64,000 bases of DNA from Hirsutella rhossiliensis. Its lineage: Eukaryota > Ascomycota > Sordariomycetes > Hypocreales > Ophiocordycipitaceae. Positions 36,169 to 46,505 of this stretch are shown one piece after another (the stretch's first letter is position 1; each line of letters begins with the position of its first letter). Below the pieces are notes generated by a model. That model was not told where the DNA came from and ran no database searches. It worked only from the letters and a program-made list of their open reading frames with translations. The translations under genes and the position numbers were made by a program. Where the stretch lies: assembly GCF_020360975.1 (NCBI RefSeq), contig NW_025408668.1, forward strand, positions 1 through 64,000. The letters run 5' to 3'.

Positions 36169-36734
36169 TCTTAAGGTATATAAGTAAAAGTAGAATTTTA
36201 GGAAATTAAGGGATTACGTAAGACTAATAGAAGGGAAGAAGGAGTATAAGGTAGGAATTTTAACGGAATTTATAAGTAGTATATTAGTATATAGAAGAGG
36301 TATTAAAGTTAATAATTTTATCTCTATTTACTAGCGGACATACTATCTTATATAGATAATTATAGCTAAATAAAAGAACCTTTCGGGACTAGATTTAAGC
36401 TGCTATATATCCTTAAGACTAAGAAATTCTATAATACCTTAAGTATATCTAGAAGTATCTTAGTTCTACTAATATTCGTATTTAAAGGAGGTTAGTCGTA
36501 CTAGTATTCTTAAGAGGTCTTAGCTAGTATTCTAAGCTAGCTCTAGTTCTTCGATTCCTAATTATACGATAACCGGTAACCCGTTTAATATATAATAATA
36601 TATAAAATAATAAGCGATTCTTACTTTATAAGATAGGATTTTATCTATAGTTAATATACTACTTATTAGCTTATATAATCGGGAGAGTATATTATAGCTA
36701 CTTTATTTATAATAGGAAAACACCGTTCCTTATA
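36169..36734 (-). mobile_element. Solo copia-2 LTR (CTATA duplication)
   Basis: 566 bp inserted in copia-1 pol, with 5-bp repeats CTATA at 36164-36168 and 36735-36739. The intact site is at about 55701-55709 in the other copia-1 copy. Read on the minus strand it starts TATAAGGAACGG and ends CCTTAAGA, matching the LTR at 42307-42877. Confidence 0.9.
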
Positions 36735-38343
36735 CTATAAGGCTTCCTTATAACCTTTAAAGGGAAATTATTAAGACCGGCTATTACCTTTAAAACTAAA
36801 CCTTAATAGACCCTAGGGACCTAAGGGACTATAGGGACCTAGAGGCCCTATTTATAACCTAAGGTATAGACTAGAAATACCCCTTTAAGCTCTTTATAAA
36901 GAGGAGGGCCTCGCTAGCCTACCTTTATACTTATAGCTAAAAGGTATATACTATAACTACTAATACCTAGCTAAAAAGGAAGAAGAAAAGAAAGCTTAAT
37001 CTTAGAGCCTTTATTAAATACCTTATTAGATATAATTCTATAAGTATCTTTTAAATCTAGACTCCTTTTTTATAGAAGGTTATTTTAACTAAGGACGTGA
37101 TTTTTAATAAATCTAGCTTCTTTAAAAAAGAAGGATTAATAGCCCCTTTTACTCTCTTAATATTAGTTAATTTAAAAGATATAAATTCCCTACTCTTAAT
37201 AGTCTTAATAAGAGGTCTTAGATAAGGAAATAAAAAAAGAAACTAACGTTAAAGTAGTTATAGATACTGCTAACTTTAACGAAGAGGAAGCTACTAAATT
37301 AAATAATTTAAACGAAGAAGGAGACTATAAGAAAGTATTAGAGCTAGAATATACCTACCTTCTTACGCCTCCTCTTATATAATAAGAAGATTTAAAAGTA
37401 GCTTTTTCTATTAGTCTTTTTATTTTAGCCCTTAAGGGGGTAAGAAAGGCACCTCTCTTAAAGGATAACCTAGCTACCTTTTTATCCCTACTTTAAGAAG
37501 TAAAGGAAGGTATAGGGCCTAGTATAGTATTAAAGAAGATTAATTTTTCCCTTACTTTAATCGATTTTCTAACTTCTATCTTATACTTATAGAAGATAGT
37601 TCCTACGGAGTATTTATAGTAAGTTAGCTTTTTAAGCCTTTATTAGTAAGGAAGGTATATAAAAGAGACCTCTTAGACCTACTAGTAAACTAAAAGTAGC
37701 TAGAAAAATACCCCTTTAAAGACTAGTTTTTCTAGGCCTAGAAAGACTACCTAGCCTTATATAAAGAGATAGGGTCTTTTAAAGAAGTCCTTAAAGAAAA
37801 GGTATAAGGAAAATAGATCCTTAGCTATAAGTAAGTCTTAATTTATAAGACTAATAAATATAGCTTCCTTTAAAAGTATAAAGCCTAGCTAGTTATCTAT
37901 AGGAATTAATATAAAAAAGGGATCTTCCTACTAAGGTAACTACCTTAGTAAGGATATCTTTTTAGACCCTTATAGCTATAGTAATAGAATTTAATATTAA
38001 ACTTAATTAGATAGATACTATTAACGCTTTTATTAACTACCCTCTTAAAGAAGAAAAGGTTATTTATATACGCCCTTTACTAAGCATTTAATAGCTAGGA
38101 AAGTTTCTATAGCTTAGTAAAGCTCTATATAGACTATAAAGATTACTCTTTCTTTTATAATAATATTAAATAGGTTCCCTTAAAGCTTTAGGCTTTAAGA
38201 AAGTCCCTTAGTAACTATATATAATATAAAAAGGTAAAATTATAGTCTTCTTTTATATTAAAAATAATATTTAGGCCTACTTAAAAGAGGAAGAAGTAAC
38301 TAGTAAGGAGGCTATAAAGGCCTATAATAAAAGTATAAGATAA

Positions 38344-38793
38344 TATTACGACTATAGCTACTAGGACGCTAATAGTCGACCGCGTTAAGTATATAATATA
38401 GTCTAATAGATAAATAGTTAGTATAACTATCTAATAGATATAGGATTAAGGGGATCGTAGAGATCTAAGCGCTCTAAGATTAATAGGATTACTACGCTTT
38501 ATACGATCTAACGTTAAGGATTATAGCTAGGCCTATAATCTAAGGATAGTCTCTATAGGTATATATAGCTACCTACTTTTACTCCTTTAAATAGATAGCT
38601 CTCTAGCTTTTAATATAGATCTTTATTATAATTCTATCTCTAATTCTAATTACCTAGTTATAGTCTATAGTCTACGACCTCCGACTTATTACTAACGTAA
38701 TATACTTATTATTACTTAGACTACGCCCTATTATATCTACTAATATAAACCCCTCGATAGGTTTATCCCTTAAGAATAATACCGGTCGTTATA
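38344..38793 (+). mobile_element. Solo gypsy-2 LTR (GATAA/GGTAA duplication)
   Basis: 450 bp, identical in length and ends to the LTRs of the complete gypsy-2. The flanks are GATAA (38339-38343) and GGTAA (38794-38798): one duplication with a single G-to-A difference, as RIP would cause. The unoccupied site is in the other copia-1 copy near 57995. Confidence 0.9.
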
Positions 38794-40030
38794 GGTAACT
38801 AAGCTAAGGGAGCTAAAGTAGTTTCTAAGGATTCGAATTATTTAAAATAAGTCTTAATAAACTATCTAGCTTACCTAGGACGCCTATATTAATAAGGTCG
38901 TATATAAATTACTTCTTAATTCCCTTAATAAAAATCTTTCTTATATACTTATATTAAATAAAGAGCTTTTACTTAATTTATTCTTTTAAGCTAGGGAGTA
39001 AGAGAAACACTAATATTAATAGAAGGTAAGCTCCTTACTTTTTTAAGCTATTTTAACTAAACTAGATATCTCTTTTATAGTCTCTTAGCTTACTAGGTAT
39101 AACTAGAATCCTAGCCCTAGGTACTAAAAAGTAATAAATAGAGCTATCTTTTATTTTTATTTAATAAGATTATATAGTTTACGCTTAAGAGGGTAGGGAA
39201 GGAAACTAGCTATTAAAATCTTCCTTTACTTAGCTAATTTATCCTTAATAGATAATTCCTTAGATAGAAAGAGCTTATAAGGGTATATTATATCCCTTTT
39301 TAAAAGAACTATTACTTAAAGAGCTCTAAAATAAGCTACCGTTATAACTTTAAGTATAAAGGTAAAGCTATTTTTTTTAAAAGCTTTAAAGAAAGCTATT
39401 TTCCTTAGCTAGCTACTTATATCTTTATAACTATAAATTCTATCCCTATTATTTATAAAATAAAATAATATATAGACTATTTAAATTCCCATAGAAAATA
39501 GTAAGCTATTAACCTAGCTATAGTATATCGATATTTATTAGTATTAGCTATACTAAGAGGCTTAAAAGGGACTAATTTCTATTTATTAGGTTTTAACGGT
39601 ATTAATAAAAGTAAACGGTCTTATAAGCCTTTATTAAAGTAAAAGCTAGCTATCTTTTTATAGTAAATAGGGCTAAAAGATATCTAAGAAAAGCTATCCT
39701 TAAAGGCCTACCTTAAGAGTTTTAAAGAGGAGCTAATAGCTTATATAAGAAGGTAACGTTTATAGCTAAAGAAAAGAAAGAGGTCTTCCCTTTAAAGGGC
39801 CCCTTATTTTAATTAGGTTCTCCCTTTTAAGAAGGCCCCCTTTCTTATACGACTTTCCTATTTTTAGGCCCCTCTTTCTTAAAGTAAGTCTAAAAGAGCC
39901 TAGGGACTTAAAAGGGCCCTTACTTTCCTTAAGTAAGATAATAAGTATAAAGCTAAGAACCTCTTCTATATACTTACTAGCTTAAAGCTATATTAGCTAT
40001 GCCCTTAAAGGGTAGGCTAGACTTAAGGGG

Positions 40031-40511
40031 GTATATTACGAAGAATAGCTTAGTTTTATAGTTCTTAGAGATATCCTTTAGTAAGAGGGACTTAGGAAGC
40101 TTAAAAACCGGTTTAAAAGAAAGAGCTAAAAAGAGGTATAGAGAAGAGGGTAGGGGTATAAAGGGAAGTAAAACTAGTAAAAGCTTTTTATAAAGGTAGT
40201 AAGAGATAAGGTAGATATACTAGTAATAGCTAAATTAAAAGGGATAAAACTAGTAAAAAGCTTAGTAGTTAAGAAGATATTAATAGCTTCTTTAAGTAGG
40301 ATCTTCTTTATTATTTAAAATATTAAATAGGTATAAAAAGGCGCGTTAAATAAAAGAAAGAGGATAATTAAGGTATTATAATAATTACTTCCTTACTATA
40401 ACTACTACCCTTATAAGAATTAAATAACTTTACCTTACCTATTTAACTACTTACTTTTAATTTTACCTTTATATATTTTTATATACTTTTTATATTTCTT
40501 TTTATAAGATA
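40031..40511 (+). repeat. Copia-1 3' LTR
   Basis: About 481 bp. It follows the AAGGGGGTA purine tract at about 40026 and ends CTTTTTATAAGA at 40511, where the first TRIM-like element begins without a gap. Confidence 0.85.
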
Positions 40512-40884
40512 TTATAAAGACTATTATACTATATAAGTAAAGGTAAAACGCGAACTCTAAGAAGTATACTATAATTAATATATATATATTTCTTTTTAAT
40601 ATACCCCTTTAAAGATACTAAGCTTACCTAAGATACTTAGACTAACTACTAAGTTACCCCCTTACTAATATAGTCTCTTAATAAGTCTTTATATTAGTAA
40701 GATTTAAACTATAAGCTTACTTAAAAATATCGCGCGTATAGTTTAAGTAGAAGTTATAAAGAGTAGTTTACTACTATTTTTAAAGATTATAACTATTATA
40801 AAGACTATTATATTATATAATTAAAGTAAACCGCGCGCTTTAAGAGTTATACTATAATTAATATATATATCTTTCTTTTTAATA
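40512..40884 (-). mobile_element. TRIM-like miniature element, copy 1 (minus)
   Basis: 373 bp. On the minus strand: about 91-bp LTR-like repeat (40794-40884), primer-binding-site-like GTTATAATCT (40784-40793), about 180 bp without coding capacity, a CTTTAAAGGGG purine tract, then the second about 90-bp repeat (40512-40601). The repeat ends are inverted (TATTAAAAAG...CTTTATAATA, from TG...CA). This is the layout of a terminal-repeat retrotransposon in miniature. Moved, if at all, by a copia machinery. Confidence 0.78.
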
Positions 40885-41360
40885 TCTTATAAAGAGAAAT
40901 ATAAAAAGTATATAAAAATATAAAAAGGGAAAATTAAAAGTAAGGGGTTAGATTAATAAGGTAAAGTTATTTAATTTTTATAGGGGTAGTAGTTATAGTA
41001 AGGAAGTAATTATTATATTACCTTTACTATCCTTTTTTATTTTATTTAATATACCTTTTTATACCTATTTAGTATCTTAATTAATAAAGAAGGTCTTACT
41101 TAAAGAAGCTACTAATATCCTCTTAATTACTAAGCTTTTTACTAGTTTTTTCCCTTTTATTTTAGCTATTACTAATATATCTATCTTATCTCTTACTACC
41201 TTTATAAGAAGCTATTACTACTTTTACTTCCTTTTATACCCTTACCTTTTTCTTTTTACCTTTTTTAGCTCTTTCTTTTAAACTAGTTTCTTAGTTTCTT
41301 ACTTCCCTCTTACTAAGGGTTATCTTTAAGAACTATAAGATTAAGCTATACTTAATAATA
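40885..41360 (-). mobile_element. Copia-1 LTR lying between two inverted TRIM-like elements
   Basis: 476 bp in minus orientation, from TCTTATAAAG to the degraded terminus CTTAATAATA. The last two bases can be counted as the start of the neighbouring element. I could not find a clean target-site duplication, so it may have arrived by recombination instead of insertion. Confidence 0.8.
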
Positions 41361-41731
41361 TTAAAAAAAAAGATATATATATAAATTATAGTACGCCTCT
41401 TAAAGTATACGTTTTACTTTTACTTATATAGTATAGTAGTCTTTATAATAGTTATAAGCTTAAGAGGGGGTAGTAAACTACCTTTTATAACTTTTAGTTA
41501 AACTATATATATAATATACTTAAGTAGGCCTATAGTTTAAATCCTACTAATATAGAGACTTACTAAGAGGCTATATTAATAAGGGGGTAACTTAGTAGTT
41601 AGTTTAAGTATCTTAAGTAAGCTTAGTATCTTTAAGGGGGTATATTAAAAAAAGATATATATATTAATTATAGTATACCTCTAAAAGTATATATTTTACT
41701 TTTACTTATATAGTATAATAATCTTATAATA
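41359..41731 (+). mobile_element. TRIM-like miniature element, copy 2 (plus)
   Basis: 373 bp, same length as copy 1 but opposite orientation. Left repeat 41359-41450 (92 bp), primer-binding site GTTATAAGCTTA (41451-41462), short interior, purine tract TTTAAGGGGG ending at 41640, right repeat 41643-41731 (89 bp). No open frame. The first two bases coincide with the end of the adjacent copia-1 LTR. Confidence 0.8.
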
Positions 41732-42306
41732 CTACTAGCTATAAAGGCTAAAGTATATATTACTTATATTAACTTTAACTAGTCTTATTACTAAGTAAGT
41801 ATCTTTATCTTACTATAGTATAGTTTAAGTTCTATATTAATTTATAGCTAGATTACCTTTAAAGGTAAGGAGGCTATATATACTTATTACTAAGCTTAAT
41901 ATAAGGTTAATAGTCCCTTTTATATTTAGGGTTTAGTTTAAAAACGTTATTACTATACCACTTTAAAAACTTATATTTATATAAGTTAAAAGGCCCTTAT
42001 TACTAAGGGTAATAGCGTAATAAGTAAGTCTACCTTTAATATAGCTATAGTTACTAAGAATATTAAGACGCTTACCTTAGCTTTTACTTATTTTATAGAT
42101 AATATCTATTATATATCTAAGTCTTTAAAGAAGTACCTAAGTAAATTTAGTAATACTATTAAGACCTTAGCCTAAGCTAGGCTTAAGTTACTCTTAGGGA
42201 CTTAAAATACTCTTATAGTAGTTTATAATCTCGCTAACTATTTTTATCTTATTTAGTAGCTCTTTTATTGCTAAGCTTACCTTAAAGTATCTTTACTTTA
42301 TATTAC
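41732..42306 (+). pseudogene. Unknown coding repeat, copy 1 (RIP-mutated)
   Basis: About 420 bp (41735-42150) match, in the same order, 45665-45986 joined to 59709-59800. It keeps the uninterrupted form of the site where copia-1 inserted in the other copy (TATAGTTACTAAG, about 42050). A plus-strand frame through the matching part is open apart from TAA/TAG, for example KTLTLAFTYFIDN. Product not recognised. Confidence 0.6.
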
Positions 42307-42877
42307 TATAAGGAACGGTGTTTTCCTATTATAAATAAAGTAGCTATAATATAGTCTCTTAATTATATAAGCTAATAAGTAGTATATTAACTATAGATAA
42401 AATCCTATCTTATAGAGTAAGAATCGCTTATTATTTTATATATTATTATATATTAAATAGGTCGCTAGTTATAATATAATCGGAAATCGAAGAAATAGAG
42501 GTAGCTTAAAATACTAGCTAAGACCTCTTAAGAATACTAGTATAACTAACCTTCTTTTAATACGAATATTAGTAGAACTAAGATACTTCTAGATATACTT
42601 AAGGTATTATAGAACTCCTTAGTCTTAGTACTATATAGTAGCTTAAATCTAGTCTAAAAAGGTTCTTCTATTTAGCTATAATTATCTATATAAGATAGTA
42701 TATCCGCTAGTAAATAGAGATAGTATAATTAACCTTAATACCTCTTTTATATACTAATATACTATTAATAGATTCTATTAAAAATCCTACCTTATACTCC
42801 TTCTTTCCTTTTATTATATAGTCTTATATAATTCCTTAATTTCCTAAAGTTTCGCTATTACTTATATACCTTAAAAA
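42307..42877 (+). repeat. Copia-2 5' LTR
   Basis: About 571 bp, the mirror of the solo LTR at 36169-36734. Starts TATAAGGAACGGTG and ends ACCTTAAAAA immediately before the primer-binding site. Confidence 0.85.
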
Positions 42878-44800
42878 GTTATAAGCCTAGCTTACTCCTT
42901 TTAAGCTAGGAAATTAACTTATACCTTTAAAATTCCTTGTAAAATATATAATTAAAATTTCTTTTAAAATTCCCCCTAAGTTCTTTTACCTTCCTATGCT
43001 CTTAAGCTCCTATTTAGACTTCTCGATCCCTATAAACGAAATAATACTAAATTTATATAAAATAAGTAAATAAAAAGAATATAAATTTATAAAACTTAAG
43101 GGAAGTTTAAATTATACCTTATAGATTATAAGGATAGAAGCTATCCTTAAAAAATAAAAGCTTATTACTACTATAGAGTAAGTAAATTATATATAGACTA
43201 TAAAGGCTTTATCTATAATATTCCTTTAAGTTAAAGATAGTCCCTTAATATAAATTCGGTATCTAAAAAATGCTAAAGAAGTATAGGATAAGCTTAAAAA
43301 GCTATATAATCTATTAAGCTTTTCGTCGAATTATCTACTTATTAAGTAGCTCTTTAATCTTAGTCCCTTAGACTTTAATTTAGAGAAATACCTTTATAAG
43401 GTAAAGGCAATTTATAGGGATTTAAAATCCTATAATATAGAAATTCTAGAAGTTATTCTTATATTATAGATTCTTAATTAGCTTAATAAGGAATTTAAAA
43501 GCTATATTATAAATATTATATAGAGCCTTAAGTATAATTCTATAGCGTTTACCCTCGAAACCCTAATAGTAAGTTATTTAGACGAAGCTAAAAGAATAAA
43601 GGATATAGACGAATCTTCGGAGAAAGCCTTCTTAATATAAAGGAAGCTTTAGAAATCCTATAGAAATTCTATAGATACTCTTTATTATAAGGAATATAAG
43701 AGACTAAGGCATTTTATAGTAAATTACTATAAATTATACCTAAATAAGGCTCCTACTTATTAGGTTTTAAATAAAGGAAAAAGGATAATAGGACTTAAAT
43801 TTCTAAGAAAAAAAATCTTCTTCTTCCTTTTCTTCTTTTTCTTTTAAAAAGAAATCCCCTTTTAGTAGTATTTCTACTACTAATAAAAGAAGGAAGGCTC
43901 GAATTACTAAGCTAGAGTCCGATTTAAAAGATAGTAATAAGGTCTTAAATATAGCTTTATAAGAAGAAAATATAGACCTAGATATCGACCTTATAGACCT
44001 ATTTAAGACTCCGACCCTTATATATATATCTAAGGATTTAAAGGTAATTTTAACCTCTATAAATACCCTTATAACAAAGGCTAATAAAGACTCTCTTTTA
44101 AGACCTTTAAAAGCCTTAATTCCTAGAATAAAGGAATTAGTCTTAAAGGTAAGAAAAGGAGGATTTCCTAGTTATAAGAATAAAAGGATCTTTAATTTTA
44201 TTTACGATACTAAAGCTACTAGGTATATAGTATTAAATAAGAATTTCCTTATTAACTATAAAGAAATTAAGTCTAAAGTTTACTAGGGAAAAGCTTCTTT
44301 TATATTAGTAAAAGGAAAAAGAGACTTAGTATTTAAGTTCCTATATAGTAGAAAAAGGTATATCCTTTAAGACTACTTTTATATACTTAAATTAAAGGTA
44401 AATATACTATCTTAATCTTATTTTAATAATACCTATACCTTAATAAAAGGAAATAAAGTCCTTTTATTAAATAATAAGGCTAAGGTCCTTATTAAAGGAT
44501 TTCTTAGAAATAAATTATATTATATTCCTATAAAACCTTTATTAAAAAGCTAATTAATCCTTATTATATCTTTAAAGGTTAAGGATATAGAATTCTATAC
44601 TTAGTACTTACGCTTAAGGTATATAAATAGTAAGGCTATTTTAGAAATATTAAAAAGATATAATAAGGATATTATTATTATTATTATTATTAAGATTATA
44701 CTAAGGACCTAGCTAGAGGTATCTAGAACTTTAATATTAAATAAGAGGGAAAAACTAAAGTACTTAAGGAAAAACCCTCCTTTCTTTTAATATAGGTTTA
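42307..44800 (+). mobile_element. Copia-2: 5' LTR, gag and protease (3' part missing)
   Basis: LTR 42307-42877, then primer-binding site GTTATAAGCCTAG (42878-42890). Gag ends in a CX2CX4HX4C knuckle at 43686-43727, where three Cys now read Tyr and the His is kept. The aspartyl protease starts at 44206 with DTKAT, the remains of DTGAT, and continues through a WGKASF block and a LYYIP block to a GAG-pre-integrase-like segment near 44580-44760. Integrase, RT and the 3' LTR are absent. This arrangement is Ty1/copia. Confidence 0.85.
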
Positions 44801-45660
44801 CCTTAAACGAGGTTATAGTAATAGTATATAAGAAATTTACGCTAGCTACTATAGGCTTCTCCTATATATTTATATTTTAGCGTAGGCCCTCTTAGGCTAT
44901 AGCCGCTACTATCTTAGGCGGCCGCGGCCTAGGCTCGCTAGCCTAAGCCTAGGGTTATAGGTAGTAGTCTCTTTTTAAGGGCCTAGCTCGCGGGCGCCTT
45001 TATTCTCTATAGCTCTTATACCGCTACCGCGTAGCCGCGGCCGCGTTAGCCTATCGGTCTATTAGTTAGTAGGGTAGGTAATATCCGGTTACTAGGCCGG
45101 GCGCTAGTATAGGTCGCTCCTAGGTAAGGCTAGCTAATCGAAATTTAGTTAGCTAGCTCTATTAATCGAAAATCGGTTCCTATCTAGCTATATAACTTCT
45201 TAATTAAGGGCGCGACGGCCTATATTTACTATCTATTATATAGTTATTAATTATACGCGCTTAGCTTATATATATATATACTTACCCTCCCCCCTTAGTT
45301 TTATTCTTACCTTTTCTTACCTCTTTATTTATTATCTCTTTTATAGGCCTTAGTTCCTTACTTATATTATTTTTATATCCTTAGTTCTCCCTAAGACTAT
45401 ATTTAGTTTATTTACTATTATATTGCTATATTTATCTAAGAAGCTAATTTAGGTAGCGGCGGCTTACCTTTTTTAAAACCCCTTCCTTATAAGAAAGTCG
45501 CTACTATAGTAGGATTAAAGCACTCTATCTTATATTTTATATATATTAAGCGCCTTACTAGTAAGCTTACTTATAAGTCCTTTACTAGCTATTAAAACTA
45601 GTTATATAAATATTAATCTTAGTCTTATCTTAGGTTAGTCTTACCTTTAGTATTTTTTAC
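44801..45660. other. Unassigned sequence with GC-rich patches
   Basis: Includes a CG-rich part at about 44890-45080 with GGCGGCCGCGGCC-like palindromic stretches, still lacking CA/TG, then plain AT-rich DNA. No domain or repeat match recognised. Confidence 0.45.
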
Positions 45661-46319
45661 TAACTTTACTAGCTATAAAAGCTAAAGTATATATCGCTTA
45701 TACTAACTTTAACTAGTCTTATTATTAAGTAAGTAACCCCGCCCTACTATAGTACGGTCTAAGTTTAGTACTAATCTATATTTTAGATTACCTTTAAAGG
45801 TAAGAAGGCTACTTATACCCTTTACTAAGCTTAGTCTAAGGTCGATAGCCCTTCCCTTATTAAGAGCTTAGTATAAGAGCGCTTTTACTACGCTACTTTA
45901 GAAACTTATATTTATACTAGTTATAAGGCCCTTACTACTAAGGGTAAGGGTACGTTAAGTAAGTCCGCCCTTAGTTTAGCTATAGTTATCGCGAAGTATA
46001 GCCTGATTTCGTAGTTCTTAGAGATATCCCTTAGTAAGAGGGACTAAGGAAGCTAAAAACACTTAGTATAAAAGAAGGAAGAAGGAGCTAAAAAGAGGTA
46101 TAGAAAGGATAGTAGGGGTATAAAGGGAAGTAGAAGTAGCGATAGCTTCTTATAAAGGTAGCGAGAGATAAGACGGATATACTAGTAACGGCTAAAAAAC
46201 TAGTAAATAGCTTAGTAGTTAAAAGGATATTAGTAGCTTCTTTAAGTAGGATCTTCTTTATTAATTAAAACGCTAGATAGGTATAAAGAAGGGCGTTAGA
46301 TAGAGGAAAGAAGGATAAT

Positions 46320-46505
46320 TATAAGAGTCTTTAACTATTATAGGTAATAAGCTTAGGCTATAGCCTAAGCTATAAAGTTATATATAGAGGGCCGGATCCT
46401 ACTTATATAAGGGCGGGCTAGCTATATATAAAAGAGCTCTATATAGCTTATTAATATTATCCTATAGACGGCACCTATATATACGCCTCTACTTACTATA
46501 TAATA
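46320..46505 (+). repeat. Gypsy-1 5' LTR (186 bp)
   Basis: Starts TATAAGAGTC and ends CTATATAATA. It contains GGCCGGATCC, which in other copies has decayed to GGCTAGATCC. Confidence 0.93.

Larger units (their letters stand above)
34690..40511 (+). mobile_element. Copia-1 3' portion (integrase, RT, RNase H, 3' LTR) with two insertions
   Basis: Parallels 54250-59703 of the complete copy. Integrase ends near 36165 with a recognisable NGVVERLRG block. The reverse transcriptase region lies at about 37900-38330, where the frame resembles IDTINAFINY. The 3' LTR is at about 40031-40511. Two solo LTRs of other families sit inside it (copia-2 at 36169-36734, gypsy-2 at 38344-38793). Its own 5' LTR and gag are missing, and the left boundary near 34690 is approximate. 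Confidence 0.86.
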
